A stretch of DNA of 64,000 bases from Aneurinibacillus thermoaerophilus (GTDB lineage Bacteria; Bacillota; Bacilli; Aneurinibacillales; Aneurinibacillaceae): assembly GCF_900099925.1 (NCBI RefSeq), contig NZ_FNDE01000010.1:1812-65811 (forward strand). Reading direction: 5' to 3'. Made by a program: the position numbers and the translations under genes. The notes under the pieces are model-generated. The model was not told the DNA's origin. It ran no database searches and saw only the letters and a list, made by a program, of their open reading frames with translations. The first letter of the stretch is position 1, and the number at the start of each line of letters is the position of its first letter. Of the stretch, positions 1-8,306 are shown in pieces.

Positions 1-180
1 ATGGAGAACAACATGGAACAGACATACCAAATGGAGAACAACATGGAACAGACATACCAAATGGAGAACAACGTGGAACAGACACACCAGATGGAGAACA
101 ACGTGGAACAGATTCACCAGGTGGAGGGCAACATGGAACAGATTCACCAGGTGGAGGGCAACATGGAACAGACTCACTAG
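1..180 (+). repeat. Six tandem 30-bp units (decapeptide repeat)
   Basis: Six head-to-tail copies of a 30-bp unit beginning atggagaacaacatggaaca. Units 1 and 2 are identical; units 3 to 6 diverge step by step (a to g, ac to tt). The first unit has no stop codon in any of the six frames. The frame that stays open into the downstream gene gives a ten-residue repeat, GEQHGTDIPN, becoming GGQHGTDSPG in the later units. The array reaches the first base of the window, so its full length is unknown. Confidence 0.97.
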
Positions 181-701
181 GTGGAGGAAAACCTCCTAGT
201 GGTGGTGGAAGCACTCCTGGAAAATTCTTCGAGCATATTTGTTGGGATAAACTTTCGCCTCAAAATGATGATCAGGTAGGTTTAATTGTTGCTTTAGATG
301 AACTTTATCGTATGTCAAATAAAACTATGAAGATTAGTGGTAGAACGGTAAAAATTTATGAAGAATTTCCTGTGAGTGCAGGAATGTTATTGCGTACGGC
401 ATATGAACAAGCATTGATATTACAACTAAAGAAGACTAATTTATGGGGTAGCTTGTTGCAAAAATATAGGTTACCAATGTTAAGCAATATTGAATCACAT
501 GTTGATAGCAATATAAACATTGCATTACCATTGGAAAATATGAGAAAAGCATTTCGACAAATAAAGAGCGCCCGTTCACGAGATTTTCTTAATTCAAATG
601 TACATAATCCAGGATTAATTCGCACAACTTCTGCAACTTTAGAAGGTTTGGCAAGCGGTGGAATGTTATCATTAATTAGGCTTATTATAGAATATTTATA
701 A
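3..701 (+). CDS. 3' part of a repeat-linker protein, function unknown
   Basis: The frame is open from base 3 through the tandem repeats to the stop at 699-701, so the ATG at 312 is internal and the gene begins upstream of the window. It reads decapeptide repeats, then a flexible GGGKPPSGGGSTPGK linker, then a compact domain of about 155 residues starting FFEHICWDKLSPQNDDQ. That domain looks alpha-helical (e.g. VSAGMLLRTAYEQALILQL, FRQIKSARSRDFLNS) and resembles helical C-terminal modules of abortive-infection-like proteins, but I do not recognise a family with confidence. The segment is AT-rich compared with the housekeeping genes further on. A D12 methyltransferase starts 39 bp downstream on the same strand, which suggests a shared operon and perhaps a restriction- or defence-type role (inference). 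Confidence 0.75.
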   Translation, partial: GEQHGTDIPNGEQHGTDIPNGEQRGTDTPDGEQRGTDSPGGGQHGTDSPGGGQHGTDSLGGGKPPSGGGSTPGKFFEHICWDKLSPQNDDQVGLIVALDELYRMSNKTMKISGRTVKIYEEFPVSAGMLLRTAYEQALILQLKKTNLWGSLLQKYRLPMLSNIESHVDSNINIALPLENMRKAFRQIKSARSRDFLNSNVHNPGLIRTTSATLEGLASGGMLSLIRLIIEYL

Positions 702-740
702 AATAAGTTATTATTTTTTTTAGAAGAAGGGAGTCTTAGG

Positions 741-1619
741 ATGACTACAACGATAAATCCCTTGCGTTATCCAGGTGCCAAGAGACAACTCGTACCTTAT
801 ATTGGGAATCTAATTAAATGTAATAATCTCCATGGATGTACTTTCATTGAACCATATGCTGGAAGCGCAGTAGTAGGACTTGAACTCTTAAAGAACAATA
901 TTATAGATAGATTAATTTTAGTTGAGAGAGATGTTCTTATTTATTCTTTTTGGAAGTGTGTATTCAGTGCAACAGATGAATTGTGCAATAGGATAGAAAC
1001 TCTTCCCGTAGATATTGAAACTTGGTTGAAGATGAAGCCGCTACGAGAGGTTACTGTTCCTCATGATGATAAAATAATGGAACTAGGTGTTGCTGGTTTA
1101 TTTTTTAATAGGACTAATTTTTCGGGTATTTTAAAAGCAAATCCAATTGGTGGAATAACTCAAAACTCAAATTATAAAATAGATTGTAGGTTTAACAAAC
1201 CAGTCCTAATAGATTTAATTAAGAATTTATCCTTAATTAAGGAGAAGGTAGAAGTTTATTGGGATGATGCCATTACATTTTTGAATGGTTATAAGGCTAA
1301 TTTCCTAAAAAAACGACATTTTGTATATTTTGACCCACCTTATTTCAGTAAGGGACATAAATTATACCGTCATTACTACACAATTAACGATCATAAGAAA
1401 CTTGCAAATTTTGTTCGGAATAACAAACATTTTGATTGGCTTATTAGTTACGACGATGAACCATATATTTGTGGTCTTTACAGTGGTATGAATGCAAAAT
1501 ACTCTCCTTTTTACTTAGATTATACAGTTTCAAAAGGAAAACGGTCCTCTGGAAAAGAATTATTAATTTCCAACTTACCATTACCACCAGTCAAGTTTTC
1601 TAAAACCAATATACTTTAG
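741..1619 (+). CDS. D12-class N6-adenine DNA methyltransferase
   Basis: A 292-residue Dam-like enzyme that would transfer a methyl group from S-adenosylmethionine to adenine N6 in DNA. The N terminus carries the D12 signature NPLRYPGAKRQLVPYI (residues 6-21). The SAM-binding motif is FIEPYAGSAVVGLELL (about 35-50) and the catalytic DPPY box lies in FVYFDPPYFSKGHK (about 193-206). The ATG follows an AGAAGGGAG ribosome binding site. It is AT-rich, lies 39 bp after the repeat-linker protein, and is followed by a strong terminator. Solitary D12 enzymes occur in prophages and restriction systems. No cognate endonuclease is visible here, and it could lie upstream of the window. Confidence 0.93.
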   Translation: MTTTINPLRYPGAKRQLVPYIGNLIKCNNLHGCTFIEPYAGSAVVGLELLKNNIIDRLILVERDVLIYSFWKCVFSATDELCNRIETLPVDIETWLKMKPLREVTVPHDDKIMELGVAGLFFNRTNFSGILKANPIGGITQNSNYKIDCRFNKPVLIDLIKNLSLIKEKVEVYWDDAITFLNGYKANFLKKRHFVYFDPPYFSKGHKLYRHYYTINDHKKLANFVRNNKHFDWLISYDDEPYICGLYSGMNAKYSPFYLDYTVSKGKRSSGKELLISNLPLPPVKFSKTNIL

Positions 1620-1628
1620 GTACATTTC

Positions 1629-1660
1629 AAGATGTGAACTTTGTTTGTTCACATCTTTTT
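1629..1660 (+). terminator. Rho-independent terminator after the methyltransferase
   Basis: An 11-bp perfect stem, aagatgtgaac at 1629-1639 pairing with gttcacatctt at 1647-1657, is followed by a T-run. It closes the two-gene AT-rich accessory unit. Confidence 0.9.
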
Positions 1661-1744
1661 AAATTTGTCCTTATCACCAATATCTGTTTTGATGATAAAA
1701 ATTACTTTTTTTAGGTATAATATAGATCATTAACCTATAAGGGG

Positions 1745-3887
1745 TTGAATATTTTTATGAAAGAATTTCTTGATAATCAACATAAAAAGGCCAATCGTTT
1801 AATCAATGAAAAATCCCCATATCTGCTACAGCACGCTTACAACCCTGTGGATTGGTTCCCTTGGGGTCAAGAAGCATTCCATAAAGCGGCAAGAGAAGGC
1901 AAGCCAGTGTTCTTGTCCATCGGCTATTCGTAGCCCTGCGGGGCGCGAATAATGAACAAAGGATGTGCGAATGCCGACATGCCACTGGTGTCATGTCATG
2001 GAGCGAGAAAGCTTCGAAGACGAAGAAGTCGCGGCAATTCTGAACGAACACTATGTCTCGATCAAAGTTGACCGGGAAGAACGTCCGGACGTCGACCAGA
2101 TCTACATGACCGTTTGCCAGGCCATGACCGGGCATGGCGGCTGGCCGCTCACCATCATCATGACGCCTGACAAAGAACCTTTTTTTGCCGGCACCTATTT
2201 TCCGAAACAGAGCAAATACGGCCGCCCGGGGCTTGTCGATATTTTAAATCAAATTCATAGCAAGTGGCTTGAAGACCGGGATCGCGTTGTCCGTACCGGT
2301 AAACAGATCACGCAGGCTATTCAGGAACATCGTATAAAAACAAAAGGAAACGGCGAACTTACCGAACAGACGCTGCAAGAAGCGTACAGCCAATATGTAA
2401 GCACGTTTGACGGTGAATACGGCGGGTTCGGGTCGGCACCTAAGTTCCCTTCGCCACATAACTTAGCCTTTCTGCTGAGACACTGGAAACTGACAGGGGA
2501 AGAACGCGCGCTTGCCATGGTTGAAAAAACGCTTGATGCTATGCGCCGCGGCGGCATCTACGATCATATCGGCTTCGGATTTGCGCGCTATTCGGTTGAC
2601 CGGGAATGGCTTGTTCCGCACTTTGAAAAGATGTTGTATGACAACGCCTTGCTCGCACTCATTTATCTTGATGCCTACCAAGCAACGAAAAAAGAAGAGT
2701 ACGCAGAAACAGCGCGCCAAATTTTCACATATGTGTTGCGTGATATGACGCACCCGGAAGGCGGATTTTATTCGGCGGAAGACGCCGATTCCGAGGGCGA
2801 AGAGGGCAAGTTCTATGTCTGGCGTCCAGAAGAAATTCGCCAAATTCTTGGAGAAGAAGACGGCACGCGTTTCTGTCGGATTTACGATATTACGGAGCAT
2901 GGCAATTTTGAACACAACACAAGTATTCCTAACCTTGTTCGCAAGTCGCTGGATCAGGCGGCACGGGAAGAAGGAATGGAACTGGACGAACTGAAGCCGT
3001 TCATCGAGAAGTGCCGGGAGAAATTATTCACGGCACGGGAAACGCGCGTGCATCCGCACAAAGACGATAAAATTTTGACCGCATGGAACGGTCTGATGAT
3101 TGCGGCGCTGGCACGCGGGACAGTAGTGCTAGGTGACACGATATACGTGGCGGCAGCTGAACGGGCGCTCCGTTTTATTCAGAATCGACTGCAACGGGAA
3201 GATGGGCGTCTTCTTGCGCGGTATCGGGACGAAGAGGCGGCGTTTCTCGGTTATTTGGACGATTATGCGTTTCTGATCTGGGGGCTGCTTGAACTGTATG
3301 AAGCCACTTTTAATACGGATTATTTGTCATACGCGCTTGAGCTTCAGGAAAAGCAGGTTGCGCTTTTCTGGGACAATGAAGAGGGTGGCTTTTATTTTTA
3401 CGGCAGTGACGGCGAAGCGTTGTTGTTTCGACCAAAAGAATTGTATGACGGAGCCATACCTTCGGGGAACTCTGTGGCAGCGCTGAACTTGTTGCGGCTC
3501 GCTCGTCTTACTGGTAAAGAAGACATTGCCCGCTTAGCGGATGAGCAAATCGCTGCATTTGCGGGAGAGGTAGCCCTGTATCCACAGGCACACGCGCATT
3601 TTATGATGGCGGCGCAGTTTTTGTTTGGTCCGGTGAAAGAAATCATTGTTGCTGCACCGAACCGGGAAGCCGCACAGGAAATCGTTCAGGAAGTTCAGAC
3701 TCGTTTTATGCCGAATGCGGTAGTATCAGTTATCACAGATGAGACGCGGGAAAAATTACTCCTGCTTGCGCCTGTGTTGACGGATAAAACGACACAGGAT
3801 GGAAAGGCGACAGTCTACATTTGTGAAAACTTTGCATGCCAGAAGCCTGTGACAAGCCTTGAAGAATTGAAACGCCAATTGAAATAA
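1745..3887 (+). pseudogene. yyaL: yyaL (DUF255 thioredoxin-like), split by a 46-nt insert
   Basis: A DUF255/YyaL protein: an N-terminal thioredoxin-like domain followed by an (alpha/alpha)6-barrel region, about 700 residues in full. The first part ends LSIGYS at 1930 and meets TAG at 1931-1933. Homology resumes as TCHWCHVMERESFEDEEV at 1977. The expected junction is GYS-TCHWCH, so 1931-1976 is a 46-nt insertion (45+1) that stops and shifts the frame inside the CxxC motif. The rest is open to 3887. A GTG (1965) or an ATG (1971) preceded by AAAGGA could restart translation just before TCHWCH, giving a two-piece protein. Otherwise the gene is dead. A diverged 3' copy lies at 11890-12443. Confidence 0.88.
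1931..1976 (+). other. 46-nt insertion with a hairpin in yyaL
   Basis: The extra sequence starts with TAG directly after the last matching Ser codon. It can fold with its flank: TTCG (1927-1930) pairs with CGAA, enclosing GCCC-TGCG-GGGC. It ends with an AAAGGA and an ATG that re-enter the correct frame. No target duplication or known element end was recognised. It may be an element scar, a stop-restart cassette or, less likely, a translational bypass gap. Confidence 0.7.
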
Positions 3888-3908
3888 ATGTATGTTCTAA
3901 AGTAAAAA

Positions 3909-3953
3909 TAAAAAGTGGAGAAAGTTCTTTCCGGACGCTTCTCCACTTTTTTG
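3909..3953 (+). terminator. Terminator after yyaL
   Basis: A 12-bp stem, aaaagtggagaa (3911-3922) with ttctccactttt (3939-3950), flanked by A- and T-runs on both sides. It could act in both directions for yyaL and the minus-strand remnants. Confidence 0.9.
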
Positions 3954-4050
3954 TGTCTATTTTATTAACATAATATCATATCATAAAGTGCCAAACATCA
4001 AAGCTACGCATCTTCCAATACATTGAAAGTTGGTACAACAACCGATGGAT

Positions 4051-4661
4051 TCACATTCCAATCGCTGCAATTAAAGCAAAGGTAAATACAACAACACACC
4101 GGGATAGCATAAGTCTAGAATGCTCACGCAGATTTAGCCATAGCAAATAACCGGGCATTCCATAAAATGTAGCTGATACCATGCCATGTCCGCTTGGAAA
4201 GCTGTACCCCCCACTTTTACCAAATGTTTGATATCTGCACGGGTACGTCGGAAGATTAATTTTAGTATACCATTCAGCAAGGAACCCTCCAACAAACTGG
4301 TAGCAAGAATAACAGTTTCCCAAACGTGGTGCAAACGAAACAACAGATAACTTCCTACCAAGAGTATAACACATATGAGTGTAACGCCTGAACCGATGTG
4401 CGTAATAAAGATAGCCACCTTGGCAACTATTTCGCTGAAAAAATTTTGAATAAAATCGGTGACCACTCTATGGAAGGTTGTTACCTCTTGAGATGAAAAT
4501 TCTTCCACCAATTTTGCAAATAAGCCTAGAAAAAGGATGGCGGCTACAATTCCCCAAAGTAAATGTGCGCCAAACTTTTGAAGCGGAGACCGGAAATAGC
4601 TTTTGATTTTATCTGTTAGAAACATTCGTAATCCCGCTTTACTATTTTGATTCCATTCCAA
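4051..4661 (-). pseudogene. PAP2-type phosphatase, frameshifted and 3'-truncated
   Basis: A membrane phosphatase of the PAP2 superfamily that has decayed. The first frame (from an ATG at 4661, or more likely 4625, which overlaps the previous stop) has several membrane helices and the first half of motif 1 (KLIFRRTRADIKHLVK). The frame is then lost around 4215-4230 in an AAAAGTGGGGGG run. Motif 2 continues in another frame as GGYSFPSGHGMVSATF. The protein stops at FALIAAIGM, before the third motif (SRxxxxxHxxxD), so the 3' end is missing. One base lost from a homopolymer explains the first lesion; the second is a real truncation. Confidence 0.85.
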
Positions 4662-4825
4662 TCGGAGTCAAAGAGTAAAGGGATCAGTGCCACAATAATG
4701 GTATTACATTCTTCAAATTCGTTGTTTAGATAATCCTGAATTAAATCAACCATAAAAATGACCAGTCCAAGAAATAGAATCGTTGTTCCTAGAATAAGCA
4801 TTCCTCCTCGCCTATAAGATTTCAT
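4616..4825 (-). CDS. Small membrane protein of unknown function (69 aa)
   Basis: Starts MKSYRRGGMLILG after a good AAGGGGGA ribosome binding site (minus strand). One clear hydrophobic helix (LILGTTILFLGLVIFMV) is followed by an acidic stretch and a polar end. Its stop overlaps the probable ATG of the PAP2 remnant (4625), which suggests the two were translationally coupled. It sits in a decaying cluster, so it may itself be a remnant. No family was recognised. Confidence 0.5.
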   Translation of the reverse strand: MKSYRRGGMLILGTTILFLGLVIFMVDLIQDYLNNEFEECNTIIVALIPLLFDSDWNGIKIVKRDYECF

Positions 4826-4841
4826 TTCCCCCTTTTTATTA

Positions 4842-5696
4842 TCACGAGGCCATTTGTTTTTTCTTACTTATCTTTTCCCAAATCCATACTGTCATAATTC
4901 CCAATGAAATCCAAATCTGATATAGAAGTAGAATTCAACCAAATAAAGGGAGGTTGATACCTGCAATGACGAGTCCAGCTCCTGTTGCTGCTTTTATTGT
5001 GGCGGGTCTTTCGGTACTTTTCGGCAACCATTCTCCCATTCTTATGCTGACGGCAGCCAGTCCTACGATGAAGAACAGCAGCACAAGAAGTAGCAGAAAA
5101 ATAACAAATGGAATCCCGATCATGGTGATGGACAGTAAAATACTGAGAGCAATAACCAACAGGCTGCCAATAAATCCAATGGTAAGCAGTTGGATCGGTG
5201 AACGATATACGTAAGCAACGAATGGATCTATTCGATGTTTCAATAGGTACACCGTAAGAGGCGACAAAATAAAAAGAAGGAGACTGCACGCTATTCTCAC
5301 CAGCCAGATACTGAGAAGAGTAATGCTAGCAATGAACAGACTATTTTTTGTCGCATTATCGAATGCCAAACTCAGAACATTATCCGTTACATGGGCTCCC
5401 GGTTCCTGGTGAATGCTCCCTCCGATTACCAAAATAATGCCTTCAATTTTCGCTGATTTCTTAACGGTAAGATCACCATTAAAAATAACAATAGCCTCAC
5501 GCACCGTTCCATAAATCGTTGCATCTCCACCGATAACAATCACATTTTCAACCGATTGTTTATCAGGAATAACGGTACTTTGATGCATAAACACATCTTC
5601 GTTCGCAGCAAAAACCGTTGTGCTTGAAAAGGAAAATAGGAAACTGACGATGAAACATAACAAAAATCGTTGGTTTATTTTTAGCAAGACTATCAC
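4842..5696 (-). pseudogene. Bactofilin-like/membrane protein with a premature TGA
   Basis: A signal-peptide-like N terminus (cleavage near VFAAN) is followed by a short beta-helical polymer-forming segment (VENVIVIGGDATIYGTVREA, then LTVKKSAKIEGIILVIGG). Several transmembrane helices follow (about 115-225). The frame meets TGA at 4935-4937 right after GINLPLFG, yet it stays coding-like beyond it (ILLLYQIWISLGIMTVWIWEK) to a proper stop at 4842-4844. A TGG-to-TGA change at the expected Trp is the simplest explanation. GTG start at 5696 with a GGAAG site. It lies downstream of a broken sigma factor and was probably the effector gene of that unit (inference). Confidence 0.65.
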
Positions 5697-5700
5697 TTCC

Positions 5701-5916
5701 TTATCCTGGTATCTTCATAAGAAGGAACCGACGCAATGACCAGATTAATAAGAACAAAAGAAAAACCGTAGCCCCTGCTATCCCAATGAAAAGGGAAGGA
5801 AGCGAGGCCGCGAATACAGGAACAACTTGAAGTACGCTCACCATAATCGTAACTAACGAAGAAAAAAGGCCAATGCTAAGCGTAGCCAAAGGCGATAGGC
5901 TTACCATAAAAAGCAA
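5701..5916 (-). pseudogene. Membrane-segment remnant, possibly of an anti-sigma factor
   Basis: A 71-residue hydrophobic segment with two helices (TLSIGLFSSLVTIMVSVLQ and LFIGIAGATVFLLFLLIWSL), lying directly after the sigma-factor remnant and before the bactofilin-like gene. It has only a TTG start with no ribosome binding site. The order sigma factor, membrane protein, effector matches the usual sigma/anti-sigma layout, so this is probably the membrane half of the anti-sigma gene after deletion of its cytoplasmic domain (inference). Confidence 0.5.
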
Positions 5917-5924
5917 AAGTAAAG

Positions 5925-6448
5925 TTACAGCACTACCAGTCTCAAAGCGAGACGAGCCGTATGAAGACGAGATTTAATTGTTCCAACAGGGACTTGTAAG
6001 ATATCAGCTATCTCATCATATGTAAAGCCTTGTATATAACCATCTTTTGTTCGGGAGAAAGTTTTTGCAGGGCCTCTTCAATGCTTAGCTGCAGCTGTTT
6101 ATGCTCCATGGTATCTAGATGGTTCGCAGGGGAAAAAGGCTGTTCTTTACTTCCTTCCCATATCACCTTTTCCTCCCGCTGCTTTTTTCTCTGGAGCCGG
6201 TCATAACACAATCGAGAAACGATACGGGTTAACCAGGAAGCAAAGGCGTATTCGCTCCCTAATTTGCTAAAAGAAGCGTGAACCTTCATAAATGCCTCCT
6301 GGGAAACGTCCTCTGCTTCCATACGATCATTCAGCATTGCATATGCCTGCCGAAATACAACACCTTTGTAGCGAGTGACTAGCTGCGCGAATACTTCTTT
6401 GTCTCTCCGTTTCGCTTTTTGAATTAACGTATAAAGTTCTTGCTCCAC
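5925..6448 (-). pseudogene. ECF-type sigma factor, broken in region 4
   Basis: The N-terminal part is a clear sigma-70 region 2 (VFAQLVTRYKGVVFRQAYAM, AEDVSQEAFMKVHASF) and continues to EALQKLSPEQKMVIYKAL, where the frame stops at 6008. The expected region 4.2 continues in a neighbouring frame: QGFTYDEIADILQVPVGTIK, then SRLHTARLALR, ending at 5925. Compared with the usual LSPEQ...LRDIQGFSYDEI spacing, about four residues are missing as well as the frame, so a short deletion is likelier than a sequencing slip. The downstream membrane remnant begins at the truncated end. Confidence 0.85.
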
Positions 6449-6866
6449 ACGCTATCAACCCCCTAACCGGCCTATCATTCCATTATTTTATGCAACACGA
6501 TGCCTTCGATTTTATTCCATTCAACAATTTCACTTAAAAGGACTGGGCGTTCACCCAAAAAGTTCATTTGGAAATATTTTTATTACACTTCATCAATATA
6601 CGACTGCTGTAAAAGTTAACAACAAGCAAAGCATTCTTTAATAAATCCACCATTTTCATTGTTGTTTCTTTGAAGCCTATTTCATTATCTTAAGTTCTTT
6701 GCTTTCTTTTTTTAACTCTCTATATAACATCCATTTAAGCATTTTTTACTGTTCAATCATGGGAGTATTCATATGTCCATCATTATTTTTAAAATTTAGC
6801 TGAACTTTTTTGTAGCATAGTCAGTCCTTTGATTTGAGAGATTAAAAAATATGGAGGCAATAAATC
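6449..6866. other. Intergenic gap between divergent units
   Basis: 418 bp of AT-rich DNA between the broken sigma factor (minus) and bcrC (plus). It should hold the promoters of both units. I see no convincing open frame, hairpin or operator. The only clear signal is the GGAGG site just before 6867. Confidence 0.6.
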
Positions 6867-7484
6867 ATGGCGTTACTTAACTTAGATTATCATTTGTTTC
6901 AATTTATTAACCATCTAGCTGTGGTTTATCTTTTTTTAAACCCTATTATGCGTTTTTTAGCTCAGGATGGTGAAAATGTATTTTACGTAGGGATTATTTT
7001 TTATTGGTTTACTCGAAAGAAAGAAAATCGCTGGATGGTTATTCAATCTTTAGTAGCTGCTTGTGTAGCTCTTGGTATCAGTGGGTTAATCGGGGATTTT
7101 TTATATCGTGATCGGCCTTTTGTTACTCATCATGTTATTCAGTTAATTCCACATGCCGTAAATGCTTCCTTTCCAAGCGATCACGCTACAGCTGCTTTTG
7201 TTATTGCTACATCGATCTTGATTTTTCGTAAAAAGGAAGGGTTTGTATGGCTTACACTGGCAGCCGGCATTGCTTTCTCACGTATTTGGGTAGGGGCACA
7301 TTATCCTGGGGATGTATTTGCCGGGATTTTACTAGGGATTTTCTCAGCGAAAGCCATACATAAGTGGCTCCAAAAATGGGGAATCATTGCTCTTCTTTTA
7401 CATCGAGGCCTTGTTTTATATGAGAGGGTAGAACAGCGAATTTTACCTGTAAATGGTAATAAAAGTAAGCAACCAGTAGGGTGA
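6867..7484 (+). CDS. bcrC: Undecaprenyl-diphosphatase, BcrC type (PAP2)
   Basis: A 205-residue membrane enzyme predicted to remove the outer phosphate of undecaprenyl diphosphate, recycling the lipid carrier for wall synthesis and giving bacitracin tolerance. The PAP2 motifs are all present: DFLYRDRPF (motif 1), FPSDHAT (motif 2) and SRIWVGAHYPGDV (motif 3), among about six hydrophobic helices. ATG with GGAGG seven to eight bases upstream. Its stop overlaps the GTG of the DedA gene by four bases. It is AT-rich like the following glycosyltransferases. The symbol reflects the family; orthology was not tested. Confidence 0.92.
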   Translation: MALLNLDYHLFQFINHLAVVYLFLNPIMRFLAQDGENVFYVGIIFYWFTRKKENRWMVIQSLVAACVALGISGLIGDFLYRDRPFVTHHVIQLIPHAVNASFPSDHATAAFVIATSILIFRKKEGFVWLTLAAGIAFSRIWVGAHYPGDVFAGILLGIFSAKAIHKWLQKWGIIALLLHRGLVLYERVEQRILPVNGNKSKQPVG

Positions 7485-8092
7485 AAAACATGAAAGAATA
7501 TGCTTCTGTCTTTTTACTATCACTTACAAGTTTGGGGTATGTAGGTATTATGTTAGGGTTAATGGTGGAATTTATCCCAAGCGAGATTGTACTGGCTTAT
7601 GGGGGATATCTCGTATCACAAGGAAAAATCAGCTTTTTTGAGGCGGTTATTGCTGGAATTATTGGTGGTACAATTGCTCAATGGTTTCTGTATTGGATAG
7701 GGAGATTTGGAGGAAGGCCTTTCCTAAAGAAATACGGAAAATACTTGTTCATTCATGAAAAACATATTAATGTAGCTGAATCATGGTTTACTAAGTATGG
7801 GCCCGGTGTTATTTTTAGTGCCCGTTTTATTCCAATCGTGAGACATGCTATTTCTATACCAGCTGGAATCTCTAAAATGAGCTTCAAAAAGTTTACTTTA
7901 TACACCATCTTGGCCATCATTCCGTGGTCTATGCTTTTTATTTATTTAGGAAATAAATTAGGTGATAATTGGGGGCGAATAAATGAAACAGCAAACCCAT
8001 ACGTTCAACTTGTGATTGTAATCGTAATTTTAGCCACCGTTTTATATTTCTTATTTACTGTGTTTAAGAAAAAGAGAACTAAGTTTGAATAA
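7481..8092 (+). CDS. DedA-family membrane protein
   Basis: A 203-residue DedA/SNARE-associated (VTT domain) protein. Typical features are FIPSEIVLAYGGYL near the N terminus, the GGTIAQWFLYWIGRFGGRPF segment, and the ARFIPIVRHAISIPAG motif with two arginines in re-entrant helices. DedA members include recently described undecaprenyl-phosphate flippases. Its overlap (GTGA) with bcrC fits a phosphatase-then-flippase recycling pair (inference). Start may be the overlapping GTG at 7481 or the ATG at 7490; the GTG gives better coupling. Confidence 0.92.
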   Translation: MKNMKEYASVFLLSLTSLGYVGIMLGLMVEFIPSEIVLAYGGYLVSQGKISFFEAVIAGIIGGTIAQWFLYWIGRFGGRPFLKKYGKYLFIHEKHINVAESWFTKYGPGVIFSARFIPIVRHAISIPAGISKMSFKKFTLYTILAIIPWSMLFIYLGNKLGDNWGRINETANPYVQLVIVIVILATVLYFLFTVFKKKRTKFE

Positions 8093-8306
8093 TATAATTT
8101 TTTGTACAAATGAACAAGTGGAAAGATTTTGTATACGAGTTCTTCTTTCAGTGTTTTTAGTTAGTCTCTGGCTCATCTACTCCTTGCAGAGTGTGATATT
8201 CGTAATCTTTAATTTTTCAAAATAATAAAAGAGAATTTAGGCAGATACTATTTAGTCTTTTCTATTTTATTGCATAACATTAATATTAAAAAGGGGGGAG
8301 CGAGAG

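Noticed and set aside
1-180. Short frame 1 peptide made of MENNMEQTYQ repeats ending at 180
   Set aside because: All frames of the repeat are open. Only frame 3 continues into the downstream coding sequence, so frame 1 is a by-product.
1931-1976. Group II intron 5' end (GTGCG) inside the yyaL insert
   Set aside because: The match is five bases, the insert is only 46 nt and has no catalytic domains V/VI.
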